Source: Isoperla grammatica (Eukaryota > Arthropoda > Insecta > Plecoptera > Perlodidae). Taken from it: a stretch of DNA of 64,000 bases. The DNA is taken from contig OX246743.1 in the NCBI GenBank assembly GCA_945910005.1, positions 17,322,695 through 17,386,694 on the forward strand, in the 5' to 3' direction. A program made the translations under genes and the position numbers. Shown here one piece after another: positions 55,203-64,000 of this stretch; position 1 is the first letter of the stretch, and each line of letters begins with the position of its first letter. A model generated the notes under the pieces. The model saw nothing but the letters and a program-made list of their open reading frames with translations, did not search any database and was not told the origin of the DNA.

Positions 55203-55419
55203 GGGCTGGAGTTTTTTAACTTCGGATTCTGAATTCATTTATCTGTATAGTACTTGGGAAGTTGTGTTGGCCTATATGTATGAACGGTGAATTTGAAGCT
55301 GTTATAGGTCCTAGCAGCAACGAGGCACCTGATAAATTGTAGCAATTAAGTCCCCCACTGAAAGTATATTCTTGTAACTGTCTGGGTAGATTATAATAAG
55401 ACTGCCCATCTAATTCAAA
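55203..55419. other. junction between 106 bp and 63 bp satellites
   Basis: 55339-55395 (AAGTCCCCCACTGAAA...CTGGGTAGA) resembles 49305-49345, so it is a fragment of the same dispersed repeat. An in-frame TAA sits just before the ATG at 55420. Confidence 0.5.
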
Positions 55420-58400
55420 ATGCTCTTCTGTTGGGTTGTGTCTGGCAACACACTTGAAGATATGAGTGCACAGATACACGATCACATGCGGTGGTGTGAG
55501 CGTGATGGCGACACACTTGAAGATATGAGTGCACAGATACACGATCACATGCGGTGGTGTGAGCGTGATGGCGACACACTTGAAGATATGAGTGCATTAC
55601 AGATACACGCTCACATGCGGTGGTGTGAGCGTGATGGCGACACACTTGAAGATATGAGTGCACAGATACACGATCACATGCGGTGGTGTGAGCGTGATGG
55701 CGACACACTTGAAGATATGAGTGCACAGATACACGATCACATGCGGTGGTGTGAGCGTGATGGCGACACACTTGAAGATATGAGTGCATTACAGATACAC
55801 GCTCACATGCGGTGGTGTGAGCGTGATGGCGACACACTTGAAGATATGAGTGCACAGATACACGATCACATGCGGTGGTGTAAGCGTGATGGCGACACAC
55901 TTGAAGATATGAGTGCACAGATACACGATTACATGCGGTGGTGTGAGCGTGATGGCGACACACTTGAAGATATGAGTGCACAGATACACGATCACATGCG
56001 GTGGTGTGAGCGTGATGGCGACACACTTGAAGATATGAGTGCATTACAGATACACGATCACATGCGGTGGTGTGAGCGTGATGGCGACACACTTGAAGAT
56101 ATGAGTGCACAGATACACGCTCACATGCGGTGGTGTGAGCGTGATGGCGACACACTTGAAGATATGAGTGCACAGACACACGATCACATGCGGTGGTGTG
56201 AGCGTGATGGCGACACACTTGAAGATATGAGTGCACAGATACACGATCACATGCGGTGGTGTGAGCGTGATGGCGACACACTTGAAGATATGAGTGCATT
56301 ACAGATACACGCTCACATGCGGTGGTGTGAGCGTGATGGCGACACACTTGAAGATATGAGTGCACAGATACACGCTCACATGCGGTGGTGTGAGCGTGAT
56401 GGCGACACACTTGAAGATATGAGTGCACAGATACACGATCACATGCGGTGGTGTGAGCGTGATGGCGACACACTTGAAGATATGAGTGCATTACAGATAC
56501 ACGATCACATGCGGTGGTGTGAGCGTGATGGCGACACACTTGAAGATATGAGTGCACAGATACACGCTCACATGCGGTGGTGTGAGCGTGATGGCGACAC
56601 ACTTGAAGATATGAGTGCACAGATACACGATCACATGCGGTGGTGTGAGCGTGATGGCGACACACTTGAAGATATGAGTGCACAGATACACGATCACATG
56701 CGGTGGTGTGAGCGTGATGGCGACACTCTTGAAGATATGAGTGCACAGATACACGATCACATGCGGTGGTGTGAGCGTGATGGCGACACACTTGAAGATA
56801 TGAGTGCACAGATACACGATCACATGCGGTGGTGCGAGCGTGATGGCGACACACTTGAAGATATGAGTGCACAGATACACGATCACATGCGGTGGTGTGA
56901 GCGTGATGGCGACACACTTGAAGATATGAGTGCACAGATACACGCTTACATGCGGTGGTGTGAGCGTGATGGCGACACACTTCAAGATATGAGTGCACAG
57001 ATACACGCTCACATGCGGTGGTGCGAGCGTGATGGCGACACACTTGAAGATATGAGTGCACAGATACACGATCACATGCGGTGGTGTGAGCGTGATGGCG
57101 ACACACTTGAAGATATGAGTGCACAGATACACGATCACATGCGGTGGTGTGAGCGTGATGGCGACACACTTGAAGATATGAGTGCACAGATACACGATCA
57201 CATGCGGTGGTGTGAGCGTGATGGCGACACACTTGAAGATATGAGTGCACAGATACACGATCACATGCGGTGGTGTGAGCGTGATGGCGACACACTTGAA
57301 GATATGAGTGCACAGATACACGATCACATGCGGTGGTGTGAGCGTGATGGCGACACACTTGAAGATATGAGTGCACAGATACACGATCACATGCGGTGGT
57401 GTGAGCGTGATGGCGACACACTTGAAGATATGAGTGCACAGATACACGATCACATGCGGTGGTGTGAGCGTGATGGCAACACACTTGAAGATATGAGTGC
57501 ACAGATACACGATCACATGCGGTGGTGTGAGCGTGATGGCGACACACTTGAAGATATGAGTGCACAGATACACGATCACATGCGGTGGTGTGAGCGTGAT
57601 GGCGACACACTTGAAGATATGAGTGCACAGATACACGATCACATGCGGTGGTGTGAGCGTGATGGCGACACACTTGAAGATATGAGTGCACAGATACACG
57701 ATCACATGCGGTGGTGTGAGCGTGATGGCGACACACTTGAAGATATGAGTGCACAGATACACGATCACATGCGGTGGTGTGAGCGTGATGGCGACACACT
57801 TGAAGATATGAGTGCACAGATACACGATCACATGCGGTGGTGTGAGCGTGATGGTGACACACTTGAAGATATGAGTGCATTACAGATACACGCTCACATG
57901 CGGTGGTGTGAGCGTGATGGCGACACACTTGAAGATATGAGTGCACAGATACACGCTCACATGCGGTGGTGTGAGCGTGATGGCGACACACTTGAAGATA
58001 TGAGTGCACAGATACACGATCACATGCGGTGGTGCGAGCGTGATGGCGACACACTTGAAGATATGAGTGCACAGATACACGATCACATGCGGTGGTGCGA
58101 GCGTGATGGCGACACACTTGAAGATATGAGTGCACAGATACACGATCACATGCGGTGGTGTGAGCGTGATGGCGACACACTTGAAGATATGAGTGCACAG
58201 ATACACGATCACATGCGGTGGTGTGAGCGTGATGGCGACACACTTGAAGATATGAGTGCACAGATACACGATCACATGCGGTGGTGTGAGCGTGATGGCG
58301 ACACACTTGAAGATATGAGTGCACAGATACACGATCACATGCGGTGGTGTGAGCGTGATGGCGACACACTTGAAGATATGAGTGCACAGATACACGATCA

Positions 58401-61400
58401 CATGCGGTGGTGTGAGCGTGATGGCGACACACTTGAAGATATGAGTGCACAGATACACGATCACATGCGGTGGTGTGAGCGTGATGGCGACACACTTGAA
58501 GATATGAGTGCACAGATACACGATCACATGCGGTGGTGTGAGCGTGATGGCGACACACTTGAAGATATGAGTGCACAGATACACGATCACATGCGGTGGT
58601 GTGAGCGTGATGGCGACACACTTGAAGATATGAGTGCACAGATACACGATCACATGCGGTGGTGTGAGCGTGATGGCGACACACTTGAAGATATGAGTGC
58701 ACAGATACACGATCACATGCGGTGGTGTGAGCGTGATGGCGACACACTTGAAGATATGAGTGCACAGATACACGCTCACATGCAGTGGTGTGAGCGTGAT
58801 GGCAACACACTTGAAGATATGAGTGCATTACAGATACACGCTCACATGCGGTGGTGTGAGCGTGATGGCGACACACTTGAAGATATGAGTGCACAGATAC
58901 ACGCTCACATGCGGTGGTGTGAGCGTGATGGCGACACACTTGAAGATATGAGTGCACAGATACACGATCACATGCGGTGGTGTGAGCGTGATGGCGACAC
59001 ACTTGAAGATATGAGTGCACAGATACACGATCACATGCGGTGGTGTGAGCGTGATGGCGACACACTTGTAGATATGAGTGCAATACAGATACACGCTCAC
59101 ATGCGGTGGTGTGAGCGTGATGGCGACACACTTGAAGATATGAGTGCACAGATACACGATCACATGCGGTGGTGTGAGCGTGATGGCGACACACTTGAAG
59201 ATATGAGTGCACAGATACACGATCACATGCGGTGGTGTGAGCGTGATGGCGACACACTTGAAGATATGAGTGCATTACAGATACACGATCACATGCGGTG
59301 GTGTGAGCGTGATGGCGACACACTTGAAGATATGAGTGCACAGATACACGCTCACATGCGGTGGTGCGAGCGTGATGGCGACACACTTGAAGATATGAGT
59401 GCACAGATACACGATCACATGCGGTGGTGTGAGCGTGATGGCGACACACTTGAAGATATGAGTGCACAGATACACGCACACATGCGGTGGTGCGAGCGTG
59501 ATGGCGACACACTTGAAGATATGAGTGCACAGATACACGATCACATGCGGTGGTGTGAGCGTGATGGCGACACACTTGAAGATATGAGTGCACAGATACA
59601 CGATCACATGCGGTGGTGTGAGCGTGATGGCGACACACTTGAAGATATGAGTGCACAGATACACGATCACATGCGGTGGTGTGAGCGTGATGGCGACACA
59701 CTTGAAGATATGAGTGCACAGATACACGATCACATGCGGTGGTGTGAGCGTGATGGCGACACACTTGAAGATATGAGTGCATTACAGATACACGATCACA
59801 TGCGGTGGTGTGAGCGTGATGGCGACACACTTGAAGATATGAGTGCACAGATACACGATCACATGCGGTGGTGTGAGCGTGATGGCGACACACTTGAAGA
59901 TATGAGTGCACAGATACACGATCACATGCGGTGGTGTGAGCGTGATGGCGACACACTTGAAGATATGAGTGCATTACAGATACACGATCACATGCGGTGG
60001 TGTGAGCGTGATGGCGACACACTTGAAGATATGAGTGCACAGATACACGATCACATGCGGTGGTGTGAGCGTGATGGCGACACACTTGAAGATATGAGTG
60101 CATTACAGATACACGATCACATGCGGTGGTGTGAGCGTGATGGCGACACACTTGAAGATATGAGTGCACAGATACACGCTCACATGCGGTGGTGTGAGCG
60201 TGATGGCGACACACTTGAAGATATGAGTGCATTACAGATACACGATCACATGCGGTGGTGTGAGCGTGATGGCGACACACTTGAAGATATGAGTGCACAG
60301 ATACACGATCACATGCGGTGGTGTGAGCGTGATGGCGACACACTTGAAGATATGAGTGCACAGATACACGATCACATGCGGTGGTGTGAGCGTGATGGCG
60401 ACACACTTGAAGATATGAGTGCACAGATACACGATCACATGCGGTGGTGTGAGCGTGATGGCGACACACTTGAAGATATGAGTGCATTACAGATACACGA
60501 TCACATGCGGTGGTGTGAGCGTGATGGCGACACACTTGAAGATATGAGTGCACAGATACACGCTCACATGCGGTTGTGTGAGCGTGATGGCGACACACTT
60601 GAAGATATGAGTGCACAGATACACGATCACATGCGGTGGTGTGAGCGTGATGGCGACACACTTGAAGATATGAGTGCACAGATACACGATCACATGCGGT
60701 GGTGTGAGCGTGATGGCGACACACTTGAAGATATGAGTGCACAGATACACGATCACATGCGGTGGTGTGAGCGTGATGGCGACACACTTGAAGATATGAG
60801 TGCACAGATACACGATCACATGCGGTGGTGTGAGCGTGATGGCGACACACTTGAAGATATGAGTGCATTACAGATACACGATCACATGCGGTGGTGTGAG
60901 CGTGATGGCGACACACTTGAAGATATGAGTGCACAGATACACGATCACATGCGGTGGTGTGAGCGTGATGGCGACACACTTGAAGATATGAGTGCACAGA
61001 TACACGATCACATGCGGTGGTGTGAGCGTGATGGCGACACACTTGAAGATATGAGTGCACAGATACACGCTCACATGCGGTGGTGCGAGCGTGATGGCGA
61101 CACACTTGAAGATATGAGTGCACAGATACACGATCACATGCGGTGGTGCGAGCGTGATGGCGACACACTTGAAGATATGAGTGCACAGATACACGATCAC
61201 ATGCGGTGGTGTGAGCGTGATGGCGACACACTTGAAGATATGAGTGCACAGATACACGATCACATGCGGTGGTGCGAGCGTGATGGCGACACACTTGAAG
61301 ATATGAGTGCACAGATACACGATCACATGCGGTGGTGTGAGCGTGATGGCGACACACTTGAAGATATGAGTGCACAGATACACGATCACATGCGGTGGTG

Positions 61401-64000
61401 TGAGCGTGATGGCGACACACTTGAAGATATGAGTGCACAGATACACGATCACATGCGGTGGTGTGAGCGTGATGGCGACACACTTGAAGATATGAGTGCA
61501 CAGATACACGATCACATGCGGTGGTGCGAGCGTGATGGCGACACACTTGAAGATATGAGTGCACAGATACACGATCACATGCGGTGGTGTGAGCGTGATG
61601 GCGACACACTTGAAGATATGAGTGCACAGATACACGATTACATGCGGTGGTGTGAGCGTGATGGCGACACACTTGAAGATATGAGTGCACAGATACACGA
61701 TCACATGCGGTGGTGTGAGCGTGATGGCGACACACTTGAAGATATGAGTGCACAGATACACGATCACATGCGGTGGTGTGAGCGTGATGGCGACACACTT
61801 GAAGATATGAGTGCACAGATACACGCTCACATGCGGTGGTGTGAGCGTGATGGCGACACACTTGAAGATATGAGTGCACAGATACACGATCACATGCGGT
61901 GGTGTGAGCGTGATGGCGACACACTTGAAGATATGAGTGCACAGATACACGATCACATGCGGTGGTGTGAGCGTGATGGCGACACACTTGAAGATATGAG
62001 TGCACAGATACACGATCACATGCGGTGGTGTGAGCGTGATGGCGACACACTTGAAGATATGAGTGCACAGATACACGATCACATGCGGTGGTGTGAGCGT
62101 GATGGCGACACACTTGAAGATATGAGTGCACAGATACACGATCACATGCGGTGGTGTGAGCGTGATGGCGACACACTTGAAGATATGAGTGCACAGATAC
62201 ACGATCACATGCGGTGGTGTGAGCGTGATGGCGACACACTTGAAGATATGAGTGCATTACAGATACACGATCACATGCGGTGGTGTGAGCGTGATGGCGA
62301 CACACTTGAAGATATGAGTGCACAGATACACGCTCACATGCGGTGGTGTGAGCGTGATGGCGACACACTTGAAGATATGAGTGCATTACAGATACACGAT
62401 CACATGCGGTGGTGTGAGCGTGATGGCGACACACTTGAAGATATGAGTGCATTACAGATACACGATCACATGCGGTGGTGTGAGCGTGATGGCGACACAC
62501 TTGAAGATATGAGTGCACAGATACACGATCACATGCGGTGGTGTGAGCGTGATGGTGACACACTTGAAGATATGAGTGCATTACAGATACACGCTCACAT
62601 GCGGTGGTGTGAGCGTGATGGCGACACACTTGAAGATATGAGTGCACAGATACACGATTACATGCGGTGGTGTGAGCGTGATGGCGACACACTTGAAGAT
62701 ATGAGTGCACAGATACACGCTCACATGCGGTGGTGTGAGCGTGATGGTGACACACTTGAAGATATGAGTGCACAGATACACGATCACATGCGGTGGTGTG
62801 AGCGTGATGGCGACACACTTGAAGATATGAGTGCACAGATACACGATCACATGCGGTGGTGTGAGCGTGATGGCGACACACTTGAAGATATGAGTGCATT
62901 ACAGATACACGCTCACATGCGGTGGTGTGAGCGTGATGGCGACACACTTGAAGATATGAGTGCACAGATACACGATCACATGCGGTGGTGTGAGCGTGAT
63001 GGCGACACACTTGAAGATATGAGTGCATTACAGATACACGCTCACATGCGGTGGTGTGAGCGTGATGGCGACACACTTGAAGATATGAGTGCACAGATAC
63101 ACGCTCACATGCGGTGGTGTGAGCGTGATGGTGACACACTTGAAGATATGAGTGCACAGATACACGATCACATGCGGTGGTGTGAGCGTGATGGCGACAC
63201 ACTTGAAGATATGAGTGCACAGATACACGATCACATGCGGTGGTGTGAGCGTGATGGCGACACACTTGAAGATATGAGTGCACAGATACACGATCACATG
63301 CGGTGGTGTGAGCGTGATGGCGACACACTTGAAGATATGAGTGCACAGATACACGATCACATGCGGTGGTGTGAGCGTGATGGCGACACACTTGAAGATA
63401 TGAGTGCACAGATACACGATCACATGCGGTGGTGTGAGCGTGATGGCGACACACTTGAAGATATGAGTGCACAGATACACGATCACATGCGGTGGTGTGA
63501 GCGTGATGGCGACACACTTGAAGATATGAGTGCACAGATACACGATCACATGCGGTGGTGTGAGCGTGATGGCGACACACTTGAAGATATGAGTGCACAG
63601 ATACACGATCACATGCGGTGGTGCGAGCGTGATGGCGACACACTTGAAGATATGAGTGCACAGATACACGATCACATGCGGTGGTGTGAGCGTGATGGCG
63701 ACACACTTGAAGATATGAGTGCACAGATACACGCTCACATGCGGTGGTGTGAGCGTGATGGCGACACACTTCAAGATATGAGTGCACAGATACACGCTCA
63801 CATGCGGTGGTGCGAGCGTGATGGCGACACACTTGAAGATATGAGTGCACAGATACACGCTCACATGCGGTGGTGTGAGCGTGATGGCGACACACTTGAA
63901 GATATGAGTGCACAGATACACGCTCACATGCGGTGGTGTGAGCGTGATGGCGACACACTTGAAGATATGAGTGCACAGATACACGCTCACATGCGGTGGT
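55420..64000 (+). CDS. 2,860-codon open frame through a 63 bp satellite (uncertain)
   Basis: ATG at 55420 directly follows an in-frame TAA (TAATTCAAAATG). The frame begins MLFCWVVSGNTLEDMSAQ and then repeats a 21-residue unit containing DHMRWCERDGDTLEDMS to the end of the window with no stop that I can find. Some units gain one Leu codon (GCATTACAG). The unit is hydrophilic, mildly acidic and could be helical. No family is recognised. The minus strand is also open: 55415-63976 repeats HSYLQVCRHHAHTTACDRVS, and a third frame is open in long pieces. So openness alone does not prove coding. Of the common variants, TGT/TGC and GGC/GGT are silent in the plus frame, whereas GAT/GCT is not. A non-coding satellite is the simpler explanation. 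Confidence 0.25.
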   Translation, partial: MLFCWVVSGNTLEDMSAQIHDHMRWCERDGDTLEDMSAQIHDHMRWCERDGDTLEDMSALQIHAHMRWCERDGDTLEDMSAQIHDHMRWCERDGDTLEDMSAQIHDHMRWCERDGDTLEDMSALQIHAHMRWCERDGDTLEDMSAQIHDHMRWCKRDGDTLEDMSAQIHDYMRWCERDGDTLEDMSAQIHDHMRWCERDGDTLEDMSALQIHDHMRWCERDGDTLEDMSAQIHAHMRWCERDGDTLEDMSAQTHDHMRWCERDGDTLEDMSAQIHDHMRWCERDGDTLEDMSALQIHAHMRWCERDGDTLEDMSAQIHAHMRWCERDGDTLEDMSAQIHDHMRWCERDGDTLEDMSALQIHDHMRWCERDGDTLEDMSAQIHAHMRWCERDGDTLEDMSAQIHDHMRWCERDGDTLEDMSAQIHDHMRWCERDGDTLEDMSAQIHDHMRWCERDGDTLEDMSAQIHDHMRWCERDGDTLEDMSAQIHDHMRWCERDGDTLEDMSAQIHAYMRWCERDGDTLQDMSAQIHAHMRWCERDGDTLEDMSAQIHDHMRWCERDGDTLEDMSAQIHDHMRWCERDGDTLEDMSAQIHDHMRWCERDGDTLEDMSAQIHDHMRWCERDGDTLEDMSAQIHDHMRWCERDGDTLEDMSAQIHDHMRWCERDGDTLEDMSAQIHDHMRWCERDGNTLEDMSAQIHDHMRWCERDGDTLEDMSAQIHDHMRWCERDGDTLEDMSAQIHDHMRWCERDGDTLEDMSAQIHDHMRWCERDGDTLEDMSAQIHDHMRWCERDGDTLEDMSAQIHDHMRWCERDGDTLEDMSALQIHAHMRWCERDGDTLEDMSAQIHAHMRWCERDGDTLEDMSAQIHDHMRWCERDGDTLEDMSAQIHDHMRWCERDGDTLEDMSAQIHDHMRWCERDGDTLEDMSAQIHDHMRWCERDGDTLEDMSAQIHDHMRWCERDGDTLEDMSAQIHDHMRWCERDGDTLEDMSAQIHDHMRWCERDGDTLEDMSAQIHDHMRWCERDGDTLEDMSAQIHDHMRWCERDGDTLEDMSAQIHDHMRWCERDGDTLEDMSAQIHDHMRWCERDGDTLEDMSAQIHDHMRWCERDGDTLEDMSAQIHAHMQWCERDGNTLEDMSALQIHAHMRWCERDGDTLEDMSAQIHAHMRWCERDGDTLEDMSAQIHDHMRWCERDGDTLEDMSAQIHDHMRWCERDGDTLVDMSAIQIHAHMRWCERDGDTLEDMSAQIHDHMRWCERDGDTLEDMSAQIHDHMRWCERDGDTLEDMSALQIHDHMRWCERDGDTLEDMSAQIHAHMRWCERDGDTLEDMSAQIHDHMRWCERDGDTLEDMSAQIHAHMRWCERDGDTLEDMSAQIHDHMRWCERDGDTLEDMSAQIHDHMRWCERDGDTLEDMSAQIHDHMRWCERDGDTLEDMSAQIHDHMRWCERDGDTLEDMSALQIHDHMRWCERDGDTLEDMSAQIHDHMRWCERDGDTLEDMSAQIHDHMRWCERDGDTLEDMSALQIHDHMRWCERDGDTLEDMSAQIHDHMRWCERDGDTLEDMSALQIHDHMRWCERDGDTLEDMSAQIHAHMRWCERDGDTLEDMSALQIHDHMRWCERDGDTLEDMSAQIHDHMRWCERDGDTLEDMSAQIHDHMRWCERDGDTLEDMSAQIHDHMRWCERDGDTLEDMSALQIHDHMRWCERDGDTLEDMSAQIHAHMRLCERDGDTLEDMSAQIHDHMRWCERDGDTLEDMSAQIHDHMRWCERDGDTLEDMSAQIHDHMRWCERDGDTLEDMSAQIHDHMRWCERDGDTLEDMSALQIHDHMRWCERDGDTLEDMSAQIHDHMRWCERDGDTLEDMSAQIHDHMRWCERDGDTLEDMSAQIHAHMRWCERDGDTLEDMSAQIHDHMRWCERDGDTLEDMSAQIHDHMRWCERDGDTLEDMSAQIHDHMRWCERDGDTLEDMSAQIHDHMRWCERDGDTLEDMSAQIHDHMRWCERDGDTLEDMSAQIHDHMRWCERDGDTLEDMSAQIHDHMRWCERDGDTLEDMSAQIHDHMRWCERDGDTLEDMSAQIHDYMRWCERDGDTLEDMSAQIHDHMRWCERDGDTLEDMSAQIHDHMRWCERDGDTLEDMSAQIHAHMRWCERDGDTLEDMSAQIHDHMRWCERDGDTLEDMSAQIHDHMRWCERDGDTLEDMSAQIHDHMRWCERDGDTLEDMSAQIHDHMRWCERDGDTLEDMSAQIHDHMRWCERDGDTLEDMSAQIHDHMRWCERDGDTLEDMSALQIHDHMRWCERDGDTLEDMSAQIHAHMRWCERDGDTLEDMSALQIHDHMRWCERDGDTLEDMSALQIHDHMRWCERDGDTLEDMSAQIHDHMRWCERDGDTLEDMSALQIHAHMRWCERDGDTLEDMSAQIHDYMRWCERDGDTLEDMSAQIHAHMRWCERDGDTLEDMSAQIHDHMRWCERDGDTLEDMSAQIHDHMRWCERDGDTLEDMSALQIHAHMRWCERDGDTLEDMSAQIHDHMRWCERDGDTLEDMSALQIHAHMRWCERDGDTLEDMSAQIHAHMRWCERDGDTLEDMSAQIHDHMRWCERDGDTLEDMSAQIHDHMRWCERDGDTLEDMSAQIHDHMRWCERDGDTLEDMSAQIHDHMRWCERDGDTLEDMSAQIHDHMRWCERDGDTLEDMSAQIHDHMRWCERDGDTLEDMSAQIHDHMRWCERDGDTLEDMSAQIHDHMRWCERDGDTLEDMSAQIHDHMRWCERDGDTLEDMSAQIHAHMRWCERDGDTLQDMSAQIHAHMRWCERDGDTLEDMSAQIHAHMRWCERDGDTLEDMSAQIHAHMRWCERDGDTLEDMSAQIHAHMRW
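55448..64000. repeat. 63 bp satellite array, about 135 units, runs off window
   Basis: The unit is GACACACTTGAAGATATGAG, TGCACAGATACACGATCACA and TGCGGTGGTGTGAGCGTGATGGC. About twenty units are 66 bp through CATTACAG or CAATACAG in place of CACAG. The main diagnostic site is CACGATCAC or CACGCTCAC. Units look more than 95% alike, so the array is young or homogenised. The array continues past the window. Confidence 0.98.

Noticed and set aside
55415..63976. Minus-strand 2,853-codon frame rich in His and Cys as a zinc-binding repeat protein
   Set aside because: Its Met start is just one of many inside the array, and the common TGT/TGC and GGC/GGT variants (silent on the plus strand) change its residues. 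It is treated as a shadow of the satellite.

Overview
The window is repeat-rich metazoan nuclear DNA. It has spliced genes with GT-AG introns, metazoan retroelements (Copia, BEL/Pao, a CR1/Jockey-like LINE), many MITEs, microsatellites and long satellite arrays. The abundant TAGGCCTA-type words and a metazoan Copia primed from initiator tRNA-Met suggest a marine invertebrate, possibly an echinoderm or related deuterostome. That placement is an impression, not a proof.

Only two host genes can be supported. (1) A complete three-exon replication protein A 14 kDa subunit gene (RPA3) on the + strand: exons 5752-5850, 12859-13045 and 14309-14376, encoding 117 residues. (2) One exon of an M13 (neprilysin/endothelin-converting-enzyme-like) metallopeptidase on the - strand (3547-3708). 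A phase-compatible membrane-anchor exon at about 28541-28690 (-) may be its 5' part. If so, RPA3 and several transposons lie inside a 25 kb intron of the peptidase gene.

The left half (1-32 kb) is a layered transposon landscape: foldback and MITE elements at 306-699, 1812-1956, 2478-3244, 3277-3431 and 4331-4768; a MULE-like element at 6384-7484; a hAT MITE in RPA3 intron 2 (13327-13858); a 4.9 kb composite with 20 bp perfect termini and TA target sites (15581-20480), holding a second foldback with a truncated LINE in its loop; an apparently intact young Copia element (21049-25619); and an internally deleted BEL/Pao element (26171-28305) with two MITEs in its gag remnant.

The right half (32-64 kb) is dominated by five tandem arrays with different units: 62 bp (32644-36637), 115 bp (39449-41945), 32 bp (42688-43647, thirty units), 106 bp (52650-55202) and 63 bp (55448 to the window end, about 135 units). 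Together they fill roughly 18.5 kb. Two of them have tRNA-like promoter boxes, one carries a near-CENP-B box, one carries YY1/CTCF-core-like words, and the 63 bp array is open in frame on both strands. Between the arrays lies a 3.1 kb imperfect palindrome (47541-50686) whose arms differ by a clean MITE insertion. No CRISPR array, operon or other prokaryotic feature is present.
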